A stretch of 64,000 bases of DNA from Plasmopara viticola (Eukaryota; Oomycota; Peronosporomycetes; Peronosporales; Peronosporaceae): contig MBPM02000082.1 of NCBI GenBank assembly GCA_001695595.3, positions 1-64,000 on the forward strand, in the 5' to 3' direction. This document shows, piece by piece, positions 32,056 through 44,250 of the stretch (position 1 is its first letter; each line of letters starts with the position of its first letter). Under the pieces are notes generated by a model. That model searched no databases. It was given only the letters and a program-made list of their open reading frames with translations, and was not told where the DNA came from. The position numbers were made by a program, and so were the translations under genes.

Positions 32056-35000
32056 TTACAAGATTCTGTTTGCCTTTTTTAAATATAGTTTGAACAATTT
32101 AAAAGCCTTCTCTTATTAATAGCCTTATTACGATCAGCTCACAAAAGTACTTTGATATTTGCCTTCTAACATTTACTATAAAAAGGATCTCGACTTTTCA
32201 TACGCCACACGTACCGACGTCGGGTGAGACCGAAAAATGTGTGGCAGGGAGTTGTCTTTTTAAAGACAGCGCTTCGCCGACATTCATTCGCCAAACAACC
32301 GCTCAGGTTAGGAAGACTTCTTACTCCTTGTGAAGGTGCGTCGAACATTCATCCTTGTACCAAACACTTGAACCTCTAGACGAGGAGTATAACGGGGAGT
32401 GGTAGGCGCACTTTTTCCCGGCCCTTAGATACAAAGGGCTGCAAATAAGCCTCAGGCTATCAGCAATATTGTCAATTTATTTCGTCACTCGAGAATATGC
32501 CGAAAAGGTTTTGACTCGTATTGGCCACGCGATATATCTCATACGAATGGGCCGGAGAGGCTATCTTTTCACGACAACAACTCGATAATTCTTAAGACCC
32601 TTGTAAATAAGGTCACCAAAAAATTAAGAGCTAGGAGAGATGAGAAGGCCAAAAACGACAGACTCGGTGTATTCCTAGGGTGATTTCAGTACAACTACAA
32701 ACGGCCAAGGGCTATGCGACTCATCCACAGCCAGGTACCGACGTTAATCGCCGTCTCATGTGAGATCTTCCCACTTTTTTGCAATAGGTTCGGCAAAAAA
32801 GTGTAGGATTTTGAGATAAGTGCTATCTGGTCGACGTAGGCCATGTTGCTGAAGGCAAAGCCCATCTGCTTCGTGCGCCACAAGGGCCAACCATCTATAA
32901 ACAAAACTTTGTTCAGGAAGGGCCATTCTCTTAAAACAATATCACGGGGCTATGCCTAGACATTCAAACAGTACCAAGTTCTATCAAAAGGTTTTTCTTG
33001 GAATTTGGAATTCGCCAATGCATTTTTACTTGTTGAAATTTTCCTGCGTCGAGCTCGTCAAGATGATCAGGTCCAAGAAAACTTTCAGCCAATCGGCTAT
33101 CCGACATACAGCGAAGATATAATAACAGCCGTTAGTCGCGGGGCGAGACAAGCTCTTAAGAGCTTAAAGAAAAAATTGTAAGTCGCTGGAGCCTAACTCT
33201 GAACTTAATAGTCTTGCGAGCAAGCCCGATCTTTTCATATTCAACAACCTCCACAGATATTCAGAAATCGACGGACAAAACTGATTGAACCACGAGCATC
33301 ATTCAAATATGTTGAATCGTCCAACGTCGAAGTATACATGTCATGTGGTAAGGACCATCAAATATATCAAAATGTCAACGACACCGTTTACTTAAAGGCG
33401 TAAACAAAAGATCCTTATCTGTATGTGATAAATGTTCCTCGATTTGATAGGTTAAGCGTTGTTGGGTTGCTCTTGGGTGTAGACACGAAGCATGACGCTT
33501 AAATGGCATAATCATAGATTGGGTGCCATCCACTTTGGCCCATGCGCAGATATACTGTGTGATTGACCCATTTTGGCTAGGAAGAAAAAATAGGTTTGGC
33601 GCAGACGGTTAATGTAAATCATTCAAAAATAGACATGAGCCAATGCTGACGAGTACTTCTGGTTATGAGCTAAGATAGTGTGGTATCACCCACGTGGAGT
33701 GGCGGATGCACAACTGGGAAGTGAATTTACAAGCCAGCACTTTTTGCGTACTCTGCATATGAAAGTAGATTGGCGCGTTATATACTGAGCAACCTGCGTT
33801 TGATGATTAAAATATGAATTATGGTTGAGGTATTACGAGAAAAAAGTTGAAGCAGGCAGGCGGAACCACTGGGATTGCTTGTTCTGGGCAGCATTTGCTG
33901 TTTGTAATGCGGGACACAGTCGGTGATGAGTCGGAGCATTTGGGTGCTGCCATTTAGGTGAACAAATAAACTTCACGAGGCACGGCACTGCGAAACATTG
34001 CTGCATGCTAGACGACAGCATGAAGTACAATAGTACCGACATGACAAAAAGTTTTGGCAGCATCGACCCCCTAATAAGGAAGACAGCAACGCAAGAAGAT
34101 TGGCGATCAGCGCAAGACGTCTCGTACTAAACAGGAAGGTCTAAAGTAGACCGTGAAATTTACAGATCGGTAAGGTTTAAAGACACGATAAACCTCATTT
34201 TTTTTAAATTCTCTTCTTGAGCTGAATAAAATGCCAATAAAGGATCTCGAAAAATCGTTAAGGTCAATGGTATCACCTACAGAAGGTATTAACTTCTAGC
34301 TTTTGTATGTTCTGATTCAAAGGAGATTCTCGATTCAGAAAAAATTATGTAAACCGTATCATGTTTAAAAAAGCATTGTCGTATAACCCCATTCATCAGT
34401 GTTACTGATAGAAGTGCTATGAAGTTAAGATGGTTCTAGTTAGCAAATACCGCGTAGCACGGTAGTAGCATGAATTTAAAAGGAAGTGTGACTTAATCAA
34501 CGTACGCTTCCATGCAAACCATAAGGAATAAGGCATTCGAGCGAAAATTTTCTCTCATTCCACGCCGATTGTCAGTGGCAAAGATAACTTTATCGCAAGT
34601 GGCGCATCGTGGTCGATTATATTAAGCTAGATTTGGAAATTATCTTGGCACTGACGCGATTTAAAAAACGATGTCATGTAAAACAACAAGATAAATGTAT
34701 AATGTACAGTGCACTCGACCTTGTCGATGCACATTATCTGCTTTTCACATGGAAGAGTGACGTAACCTAGACTATGGTCAGCACTCTGTGTGTCTAGTTC
34801 TGGTAGTAGTTGGTTATGTGTTTAGAGCTATCAAACGCGTTTGCAGGCTCTATAAGGCTTATGTACCTACGTTATTCGAAAAAATTACGTTTTATTCTGT
34901 CAGCTCTTAATGCACAAAGAGTGGCCAGGCCCATCGCCAAAGTCAAAGGTCGATCAATTTTAAAATACACCACTAGTACGTTAGGTAGGTGGCCGTGCAG

Positions 35001-35215
35001 GTAGTGCGCAATAGCACACGGCTTGTGGTGTGTCTCTCATTTTCAAGACTCTTTTAAATCATTACAAAGTAATTGGATGCAGATATAGAATAAAATAAAA
35101 AGGATTGCAACAGGGCCACTGTTTCAAAGTCGTTGTCTTGCTTCTCATACTGTTGTTGCTATCGATCGGGTTTTGATGCGCCTGATTCGCGAACACTATA
35201 CAAAGTTTTTTGTCA
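32056..35215 (+). repeat. Downstream intergenic blocks A and B (right arm)
   Basis: No intact gene. Block A (32160-32600) has GACGTCGGGTGAGACCGAAA and is also at 39230-39620 and 55540-55990, with reverse copies at 5100-5590 and 17300-17860. Next, 32770-32960 (also 39770-39960, 56290-56480). Block B (33330-35200) recurs at 40590-41230, 42370-44090 and 57090-59100. In several copies the minus strand keeps a partly conserved reading frame (see findings), but none is complete. Confidence 0.55.
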
Positions 35216-36345
35216 ATCCATTACCCCCCACCAAGTAATGATAGCACGCTTCGATCAACAGATACAGGTCTTGGAAAAACCTTTGATTTGCATCCTGAAT
35301 GTGGTTTGGCTGCAGCAATCAGATAGACTTGTAAAACGAACCTTAAAACACATAGGTTTCGGAAATCGAAAGAGCTAGTAAAGATTTTTGATTGCATCGC
35401 CTCCGAAGACTTGTTTGTGTAAAGCACTCGATGCAGCTCTACGACGATGCGAATGCTTGTGCGTCGATCGTGCTAGTGCGAATACGAGCATCGTTTGACC
35501 CGTCCACCGATTAAAATTGCTTGGTACTGGATAGCGAGCTCACTAGGGCAGCAGGAGGCAGGATAGTGCTGTTCTCACCGCCTGACAAACTCTGCAATAG
35601 CCGCTCGCATCGTCGTCGTCCGATCCAAAGCAGACAAAAGAAAAGTCTTCACCAGTTACATCAAAACAAAACGGTCGCTTGGTATCATCGGGCTCTAAAA
35701 AGCGGATGGACAGCATGCCATCCTGCAACTGTATCTCTTCACGCAGCTTGTCAAAGTCGCTGCCACGGTAGTACTGCAGCGATGGCCACTACTCTCCTGT
35801 TGCTACGTTCGTTCTCTTGATCGGTTCGAAGTATCGACGTTTCCACGTTGGCCTATAGAACACTCAAGCCATTCATATTTTCGCAAACTACACTCTCTAT
35901 CATATACGTGCATGACATTCGCCCGCTTGTAAAGCCAGCCACTGCGTACCGACTCTCGGTCAAAAAGCAAAGACGACAAGCTTCCCGTTGATCTTTGCGT
36001 GTTGTTGTTCGAATGACTCGACATAAACTCTGTGTATGTCTCTTCATCTGGTTCGTGAACTGACTGAAGTCCTTGTCTAGCCGAAGCTCTCCACTTTAAC
36101 TTCTTACTGCCCAACTGTCGGTGGGCTCATTGTGCGTCCTCTGCAGTCTGCAGCACCGGCACAAATTCGTCATCCTCTGCATCGTACTCGCCAACCACAA
36201 AGTTGGCTTCAGCTTTTCCTTCGTCTTCAGTTTCACGTTGCCTTTCACCCGATCCGCTGCTGTTCGACTTTTTGTGCAATTTTATCTCTTAGAGCAAATC
36301 AAATACCGAGAAGGTGTGGGGGCGCTAAGGGTGTGATGGTTTCCT
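35216..36345. other. Insertion carrying a PH-domain gene fragment
   Basis: Homology between 35177-35215 and 59030-59085 stops near 35220 and resumes near 36345 (matching 59085-59160). About 1.1 kb was therefore inserted in, or kept only in, this copy. The inserted DNA is more GC-rich and codes on the minus strand. No clear terminal repeats or target duplication were found. Confidence 0.5.
35543..36300 (-). pseudogene. PH-domain-like protein fragment
   Basis: From about 36290 leftward the minus strand gives an acidic segment (VGEYDAEDDEFVPVLQTAED). A stop follows, then from 36114 a frame with LFDRESVRSGWLYKRANVMH and later YEWLECS. After a shift the frame at 35728-35543 reads SIRFLEPDDTKRPFCFDVTG and EDFSFVCFGSDDDDAS. 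SGWLYKRxxxxxxW-like and RPFCFDV followed by SFVCF resemble the first and later strands of a pleckstrin-homology domain. At least one stop and one shift make it a pseudogene. The family call is tentative. Confidence 0.45.
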
Positions 36346-37640
36346 AAATGTAATTTAAGGAAGTCATAATGATAGAACATACTTGAATATTCAAGATAAA
36401 GCTCTGGGGTAGCACGAACGAACATTTGTAAGAACCAAGAAATTCCAGTTTGTTGGGGTGACATACCGTTTTTTGGATCAGAAAAAAGTAAATCACTGCC
36501 ATTGCATTACTATTGTTTCGATGTCATTGCTATAACTGGGCGTGGTAGGCTAAACAATACCGGCTTGATTCCTTACGGATATTCTTGTCGCCCCAAAATT
36601 TGAAAAACTAAAAAGCTAAACAATTAGGATGCGCATCCCCGCTCCCATCCCACCTTTTTTCTTAAGTAAGATAGATTTATTAATCAGCCTAAACGTGTGA
36701 CGATTAAAAACTAAGACGCGTTCTGATTAAAATGGCAGAACCTCAAAGAACATTGTGTTAAGAGGCTTGCCGTTGTCTTTGATAACATGTCGATCGTTTT
36801 TCTTGACTATTGTACTAGTAATATAAGTGTTCCTGTCGCAGACATTGAAAAAACAGCAGGCAAGACGAGTGTTTGGCGTGGGCTTATCGCTTGATGCCGT
36901 CACGACGACCACTAGTCTCAGCACTGTTTGAATCGATATATTCATCAATGTAAGTATTGTAGAGAGCTGCGCGACTTTTGCGCTGTCGTGTGTGCACAGA
37001 GCAAAAAAAAGTCACGCTCGAGACAGTACCACTTAGATTCAAAAGAAATGGCGGGCTGCTGGCACTGACTCTGTCAAGGCATCTGGGGAAAGTGTCATGA
37101 TGATAACAAACACGTTTAGATTTGAGGGTCAACCAGAAATTATCTAAGTTTTTTTTAGCTCTGAGGCAAAAGATAATGGGGACACCAGTACTGTAGAATA
37201 TATAATCGATTAGCATTAAGCTGCAAAATTAAAAGTATACATGGCTAAGAAGTGATCTGTCTCATTTGATAAAAATGTGAGATGGGAATTTGGATAAGCG
37301 GGATGTGAATTTTAATTCAAACTCAAGAATGGCCTTTCTTCTTCAGCACACACATTGTGCCCCGTCGTTATGGCCACCAGACTGCTCAATACCAGTCTTA
37401 ACAACTATCTTGCATTGAACCATCAAGAAATAGTACTATATCGACACCAGCATTGATTAAGTCCTAAGAATTTTTTTGAATACCAAACCTATGAGATCAT
37501 GCAAGACTTAAAGTATTTTTTGTTAGCTAAACGTGTACAAAGTCAAGAGTTATCAGTTAAGAGCTGTAGAAGCCAAAAAAAATTACTATTGCTATTATTT
37601 GACAGTGCAGCTGGTGATCTTTATCAATTTGGATATATAG
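36346..37640 (+). repeat. Upstream blocks of the effector at 37904
   Basis: 36346-36660 matches 44090-44280 and 59085-59330. 36690-37165 is the reverse complement of 26331-26745. 37250-37320 matches, in reverse, the segment at 24961-25012 and is the uninterrupted version of the LINE target. 37330-37480 is the distal upstream block. No gene seen. Confidence 0.6.
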
Positions 37641-37888
37641 AAGTAGAGATGATTTGTACCAGCCAATGCTTGGGCCGGATTCGCAATACGCAGCAATTCA
37701 GTCTTATCGCCAGATTTGAAACTCATTGTATGCCACAAATCGTCGAGTGACGTCGGCATGATTGCACTACAGAACAGATCAGTCCTCGCAGCGTTTATGG
37801 TACCTCTACATGGATCCTTCTAATCAATGATGCGCATACGGATACTAGAGTGCAATTTACTCGCACCCTCCATTCATTATTCAATTCG
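37641..37888 (+). promoter_or_regulatory. Upstream module and initiator of the effector at 37904
   Basis: Contains CCAATGCTTGGGCCGGATTC, CACAAATCGTCGAGTGACGT and GTCCTCGCAGCGTTTATGG, shared with the other copies. TTCATTATTCAATTCG (37873-37888), 16 bases before ATG 37904, fits the oomycete initiator plus flanking CAATT element. Confidence 0.6.
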
Positions 37889-37903
37889 CCAGCAAGTTCA
37901 CCG

Positions 37904-39025
37904 ATGCCACTTTGCAGAGTTGCTCGAACACTTCTTTTTGTCTTCTTCCTTATATCAAAAGCCGATGCTTCTTCGAACGCGACTGCGTCCCCCGCACACT
38001 TGGCGACCTTTTCATCCACTGCGAATCAACCTGGTACCCTCCTCTCGGACCCGCCGAACGCAAGAGACGAAGAGAGGGCTCCAGGTATCGAAAATATCGG
38101 CTTGGGAACTAAATTAGCCACTTTACTGACCAAGATCAAGCAGGCAGTGTTCGACTCAATTGTCAACACTCACCTCATGCTCAAGTTACGTTGGTGGAGG
38201 AGAAATAGTGTGGATCCTTATATTGTCTTTACCAATCTAAAGCTCGACCAAGATAACGAGAACATTTTGTTGAACGTTCGGTTTCGTGCTTGGGTCAAGT
38301 ACGTGGATAGCTACAATTCGGAGCATCCCGAGGAGGAGGTCTCAATTTTCGCAAAGTTATGGGAGCGATTTGATGAGCACAAATTAGCAATGATGCTGGA
38401 ACAAGCAAAGAATGAGGCAAAATCGTCAATTCGAGCTCTTGGCACGAGACTACAGAGGGATCAAATGTCGTTTTGGAGAGAGATGGAATATAACCCACGC
38501 GTACTCTACCGCATTTTGCAACTGACTTTGAGCCACCCGACCTTGCTCACCGGCCATGCGTATAATGTCTGGAACATTTATTTCAGCGAGTACGTTCCTG
38601 GGAGGTCAATGAAGCATCTCGAACAGCTACTCCACACTTTCGATGACGCGAGTCTGTCTTCGCTCCTAATTGCTTCAAAATCGTCAAAGGAAACAGCGAC
38701 GCTGGCGACCAACCTGCAACTCGAGTTAGAAAAGTTCTGGCTGAGGAAAGATGAGGCGCCGGAGCTTGTTTTCAAATATTTGATGCTTGACAAAACCCCC
38801 TATGATGTTCTCGATAACCCGGAGCTTAAATCATGGATGAGGTATGCGCAAATGTATCGGGAAAAGACAGGGAAGGACGTGACTCTTGACGAGATCATTG
38901 TAAGCCTCATCGAAACAGATATAATGAAGGTAATTATCAGAACAGCAGAAGCTGAAGGCGAAAAGATGTTGGCGGAGAATTTGGAGAAGAAGCTGGCGGA
39001 GAAGTTGGCAGCCGCGTCAGCTTAG
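37904..39025 (+). CDS. Secreted LWY-type RXLR-like effector, intact (373 aa)
   Basis: Predicted secreted effector, host target unknown; the best preserved right-arm copy. An in-frame ATG exists at 37850, but the initiator lies between the two, so 37904 is preferred. Signal peptide 1-22 (ends SKADA), linker with NAT sequon at 25-27. GTLL at the RXLR position (44-47) and a perfect DEER (55-58). LWY units follow with W98/Y133, W191/Y226 and W279/Y314; each ends in an A-x-x-LQ-x-(D/E)-x helix before the next W. The C-terminus (355-373) is a short Lys/Glu/Leu helix, LAENLEKKLAEKL, then AAASA. It has one LAEN unit, where the left-arm paralogue has two. The TAG is in the same place as in related copies. 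Loss of the RXLR arginines with EER retained is known for some downy mildew effectors. Confidence 0.87.
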   Translation: MPLCRVARTLLFVFFLISKADASSNATASPAHLATFSSTANQPGTLLSDPPNARDEERAPGIENIGLGTKLATLLTKIKQAVFDSIVNTHLMLKLRWWRRNSVDPYIVFTNLKLDQDNENILLNVRFRAWVKYVDSYNSEHPEEEVSIFAKLWERFDEHKLAMMLEQAKNEAKSSIRALGTRLQRDQMSFWREMEYNPRVLYRILQLTLSHPTLLTGHAYNVWNIYFSEYVPGRSMKHLEQLLHTFDDASLSSLLIASKSSKETATLATNLQLELEKFWLRKDEAPELVFKYLMLDKTPYDVLDNPELKSWMRYAQMYREKTGKDVTLDEIIVSLIETDIMKVIIRTAEAEGEKMLAENLEKKLAEKLAAASA

Positions 39026-41269
39026 AAGTTGCGTCTATTGGCGATTGTGTTTGAGTCGTTGCAGTTTTAGCATTGAAAGACTGAAATGATTAATGACTTG
39101 ATGAATATAATGGTTTTACATGACTTAAGACACAAAAGTACGATTTGTAAGTCATTGCAAGCGCGGTTGTAGGTGGCAGCAAAGAATCCTTAATATCTTT
39201 TTTTTTATCTTCAGTTATCGTTATCTATTTAAATGGCCTTCTACTATGCAATGAGCACATTGAAGTATTTGCCACAAAAAGGGACTTTGTACGTCACACG
39301 TGCCAACCCGAAGTCTGGTGAGATCGAAAATTGTGTGGCGGGCGGTAATCTTCTTGAAAACTGCGCTTCGCCGACGTTCAATTGCCAAACAATTGCTTGG
39401 GTTAGAAAGGCTTCTCATCCGACCCTGGACGTGCGTCGATCATTTACCCTTGTTCCAGGCACCTAAACCTTCGGGCGATGAGTACAACGAGGAGTGGTGC
39501 GTGCGCTCCGGCGCACACTCTTCTGACCTTGAAACGCTAGGGCCTTGGGCTGATAGCAACATATAAATTATACATATCACTCGAGGGTATGCCTAAAATG
39601 CTTTTAACTTGTGTTGGTCATGCAAAATGTTTCATACGAAAGAGTTGGAAAGGCTATTCATTCACGGCATAGACTAGATAATTGATGCCCTTAATAATGA
39701 GGTCACGAAAAAATTTAGAGCCAGGAGAAAAGGGTGACCAAAGTTGACAGACTCGGTATGTGAAATCTTCTCACTTTTTTGACAAAGCGTCCGGCGAAGA
39801 AGTGTAGGATCTCTCGATGGATCAATGATGTTGCTGAGCAGCAAGCCCATCTGTTTTGCGCGCCGCAAGAGTAAGGCATCTATAAACGACACTTCGCTCA
39901 GGAAAAGCCATGCTCTTAAAACGATCCTACGAGGACTATGCACGTGACTTTCAAGCAGTACCATTTCAGTTGAAGGTTTATCCTCGGAATTGTAAGAAGT
40001 CTGTGACCTACACTCAACTCGAGGATCGCTTGAGTTCCTCGCGGAGCTGACTCAATGAAATCAGTTTAAAAATCCAGACATAGCTTTTGTGAGCTTTCTT
40101 TCAGGTGAGTAAGATTGGCAATCGTTAGTAGAATTAGCGCCCATAGAGCAACCTGTTTTACGAGCCTAGGTTTTGGTAATGACGAGAATACAGACCTCTG
40201 AGTTACTGGTCAGCGAAGAAAAATTTGTCTATGTATTTTTCGAAATGAACCCGCATATCTTTGTTGAAAGTCAAATGCGTCAAGCGCGTCAAATTGATCA
40301 GATCCAAAACAAATTTAGCCAGACATACAGCGTAAAGATAACAACACCCGTTAGCCACGGGGCAAGACAAGCTCTATAGAGCTTTGAGAAGAAGAGGTCT
40401 AGCTCCACGCTTAATAACACAAGTCGTGTGAGGAAGCCTGACAGTTTCGTGTTTCAGCATGCTTTACAGAATTTTGGAAGTGTTCTATATCGACAATGTC
40501 GCGATCCGCTTTTGAAGTCCTTAAAAAAACGATGGACACAACTTATTGTCCCACGAGCATTAATCAAATACATTGTATCGTCCACCGTGAAGGATACATG
40601 TCATAAGCTGAGGTCCGTTAAGCACATCAAAATGTCAATTACACCGTTTGCTCAAAGGCGTGAACAAGAGTTCCGAATCTGGATGCAATTGAAAAAATCC
40701 TATGTTTGATAGAGATAAGCGCTGTTGAGTTGGTCTTGGGTGTAATCACGAGGTATGACACTAAAACGCCATGAACTTAGATTGGGTGCCATCCACTTCA
40801 GTCCTTGCGCAGGTTCAATGTATGAGCCCATGGTGATGAGTGTATGTGGCTATGAGCAAAGATAGTGTGATATCGCCCACGTGGAGCGGCGTATGGAGAA
40901 CGGCAAAGTGTCAAGCCAATCTAACAATTTGTGCGTACCCTGCGTATGTAAGTAAATTGACTTGTTATATAGTGAGCAACGTGCGTTTGTTGATCAAAGT
41001 ATGAAATATGGTCGGCAGCGGTTGAGGTATTACGAGCAAAACTATAAGCATGCAGGTGAAGCCACTTAGAATCGCTTGTCGTGGACAGTATATGCTGTGT
41101 GAACGGCTGGAAACAGTCGGTGAAGAGCAATGACATTTAGTTGCTGACTATTTATTTGAGGTGAACGATCAAATTTAACGAAGCGAGGCACTGCGAAGCA
41201 TTGCTGTATGCTAGACGCATCACTTGTACATTAGGCAGGTGGAGGTGGCCGTGCGTGTAGTGCACAAAT
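39026..41269 (+). repeat. Downstream blocks A and B, third copy
   Basis: 3' flank to about 39200, block A at 39230-39620, the 39770-39960 block, then block B from about 40590 to 41230, where it is interrupted. The 78-codon open frame at 39233-39466 (plus) is in block A but is not open in the parallel copies, so I do not call it a gene. Confidence 0.55.
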
Positions 41270-42370
41270 GAACTCGGTTTGTAGCTTGGCAGCCGAAGCG
41301 ATCAAGCTGCCTCGTCATTGTACAAGTAGTAGCAGTAATAATATTTTGGTATTCGCGGCGCTCTACAAGATTCAACGTGCCGACTCATCGTGTTTACGGT
41401 CTGATAAATATTAAATTCTTACTTGAATTCTTAGGTTTGGCTTAAGCCCATGTACGCTTTCATGATTCCGTCTATGCTTTTACTTCGTGTTACCTCCTTC
41501 AACCTCTATCCAAAAAAAAACACAGGAATGCAGGCCATTGAGTATTGCGAAAGCTGAGCTCTTTAGCATGAACAGCGACAAAACCGGTATCGGTCTTCTT
41601 CGAGCCCGTGTTACTCGACACGTGTTGTGGCGCATAAACACATCGACTTAAGCATCATGGTAGCAGCTCATGCCATATACAAGGTTGCCAACGCGAGCGC
41701 CATCACAATCTAGCTGATCGATCCTCTCTCCTCACCCTTCTAAAAAACCTGGAAGACTTGGCTGCACTCTATTTTACCCAGTTTTTTTTTTAAATAGCGA
41801 AAGAGGGCTTACGAACTTCCTAAATGTCTCTTTTTTTTTTGATGGCGATTAGTACAAAGCGAAAGAGGGCTTACAAACTTCCTAAATGTCTCTTTTTTTT
41901 TTTTAATGGCGATTAGTACAAAGTTCAGCGCATCAAGTTGTGGTTGTTAGACGCTATCTACACGACAAATAATTCAGAGTACCGCTTATGGCTGTGGGGC
42001 ACAGAGATGACTACGCACGATCGATGCAACCTATCTGACAGATCTTAAAAAGGGGTATTTCTGCCAACCAAACATACAGTCGTGACTGGTCAGAAATCGG
42101 CTTTGATGAACATTCTGGACAATGCCTTGCCAGAAGCGTCAGTTTATCGCTGACAAATGATTCTCGATCATATCATGGCTCTGCCAGACTTAGAAGTGAG
42201 GATCCTGACGTTTTGCGTGACCGATCGACTCATTAGGGAGACCCACATCCTCGCGGACACCCACGCAACGAGATCGATTGCAAATTGAGGTCGTGGAAGT
42301 AGCTTTACGGCCTCAAAGGCGGTGAGTATTTCATTACAGACCCAGCGTTGGCTAGTTCTACTTATTTCCA
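41270..42370. other. Unassigned segment within block B
   Basis: Block B stops near 41230 and resumes near 42370. In between, 41290-41400 resembles effector-upstream sequence near 11530. 41930-42340 has protein-like frames on the plus strand (KLWLLDAIYTTNNSEYRLWL, SALMNILDNALPEASVYR, then MALPDLEVRILTFCVTDR) broken by shifts. This may be a retrotransposon gag-like remnant; it is not identified. Confidence 0.35.
41797..41923. repeat. Two-copy tandem duplication, 62-65 base unit
   Basis: Copies at 41797-41858 and 41859-41923 share GCGAAAGAGGGCTTAC, CTTCCTAAATGTCTC, a T-run of different length and GGCGATTAGTACAAA. Recent local duplication. Confidence 0.85.
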
Positions 42371-44250
42371 GTTTGATAGCGACCACCCACTACAGTATGA
42401 GGTGCTATCGTGCCGACACGACAAAAACTTTGGCAGCATCGGTTTCTTGAGAGGCAAGACAGCAGCGCAAGATAATTATCGAGAAGCGCATGACGTCTCG
42501 TACTTAACAGGAGGGTTTAAAGTAGGCCGTTAGGTCGACAGTGCTTAAGGACTTAAATATAAAGATATAGGACCTACTGTCATTGTAATGTAATGTAATG
42601 TATTACGTTATCGCGTTGCCAAGTTATGCACGTGCTAGGCTCAGTCTGTTTAGTCCACGGCATAGATTGGTGTCCACTTACGTCGGGTCTCGTTCGGCGG
42701 GCAGTGCAGCCAGCACCGAGGTCGTCAGGGTCTTCCATTTTTTTGTTTAGCTCTGACTTAGTAAGAGCCCAGGTGGCGCCCTGGTGCTGGAGACCGTCGC
42801 GTCGAGGGGGAGACTCGTTAGAGACCTGCAGATGCCCGAGAGCACCTGCCCGAAGCGCGCGAGCATTTAGCCCCCGCGCTTGGAAGGAGGCGTCACCCCA
42901 ACCTTTTCCGAAGCCTACTGTCATTGTTTTTTTTTGATAATTAGATGCTTAAATTGTACCCCTTTTCTTTACGGTAAAGTTTAAAGACACAATAAGTCTC
43001 CTTTTAAAATGTATACTTGACCTAGCTAAAATGCTCATAAAGGAGCTCGAAAAGTCATTGTGCTTAATGGCATCGCCACAGCAGTAGTCATTCGACCTAC
43101 AAAAAAGATTAAGTTCTAGCTTTCGATTGCTCAGAAGACAAAAAGTGGTTCTTCGTACTCGACAAAATTTTGATACATAAGGACTCATTTGATCCGCATC
43201 ATATTCGAAAAAATACTGTCCTATGAGCCCCTTCATCAGTCTTTCTGATAGAGGCAGTATGAAATTCTTGAAAGCAAATACCGCGTACCACGGCAGTAGC
43301 ATTTATCTAAAAGGAAGTGCGATTTCATCAACGTGAGCTTCCATGCAAACCATGAGTAGTAATGAATTCGAGCTGGCACTTCTTCTCATTCCACGAAAAG
43401 AAAGCCGTATAGTATGTGGCGCATGGTCGACGTCTATATAGTAAGCTGGGTCTGCAACTTATCTTGGCACTGACGCGATTTAAAAAAACGACGTCATGTG
43501 AACCAACAAGATCAGATGTATAATCTACAGTGCGCTCGATTTACTTGATGCAGATTGTCAGCTTCGGACATGGAAGAATGAAGTACTCTTGATCATTATC
43601 AGCACTCTGTATATCTTGCTCTGGGAGTTGTTGGTCAAGTCTTTAGAGGTACCGAACGCGTCTGCACGCTCTATAAGGCATTTGTACCGACATTATTCGA
43701 TAAAGCTTACTACATTTTATCCTATTAGCTAGAGATATTCGTGCCAGAAAACAAATACTAATGCACGAAGCGCGACCGAACCCATCGCCAAAGTTTAAGG
43801 TCGCTCACTTTAAAATACGTCACTTGAAGTTTAGCTAGGTGGCCTTTCATGTAGTGCGCAAAGCAGACGGTTTGTAGTTTGTCTCTCATCCATAAGAATC
43901 CTTTAGATCATAAGAAATTCATTGGGCGCAGATATAGCCGGTCGTTGATCCGCTCTGAAAAAAAAAAGGTTTGAAACAGGGCACATTTTCACCTTCTTCG
44001 TTTAGATTCTTATACTGTTGCTGTAATCGATTGGGTTTTAAAGCGCCTGATTTGCTAACATTATACAGAGCTTCTGTTATAAGTGTAATTTTTATGTATG
44101 TCATAATGATATAGCCTACTTATCTCTGTGGTAGAATGGACACAAAAATGTTAGAACCAAAGAAATTGGGTGACATAACAACTTCTGATAAGAAGTTCAC
44201 TGCCACTACATTACTATTGTTTCGATATCATTGCAACAACTGGGATTCTT
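42371..44250 (+). repeat. Block B, continuation, with SINE-like insertion
   Basis: 42371-42572 and 42930-44090 continue block B as at 34030-35200, including GACACGACAAAAACTTTGGC and the GCGTACCACGGCAGTAGCAT stretch. Interrupted by the insertion at 42587-42913. No gene seen. Confidence 0.55.
42587..42913 (-). mobile_element. Short SINE-like derivative of the LINE, copy c
   Basis: Reverse-oriented copy of the same family: (TTACA)n end at the left, LINE 3' region, the junction CAGAGCTAAACAAAAAAATG on the minus strand, and the 5' region ending near 42913. Target duplication CCTACTGTCATTGT is at 42573-42586 and 42914-42927. Confidence 0.88.

Noticed and set aside
39233..39466. 77-codon frame starting MAFYYAMSTLKYL in block A
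   Set aside because: The matching positions in the other block A copies (32160, 55540) are not open, so it is not a conserved gene.
41797..41923. Start of a CRISPR-like or satellite array
   Set aside because: Only two copies of a 62-65 base unit with no spacers.
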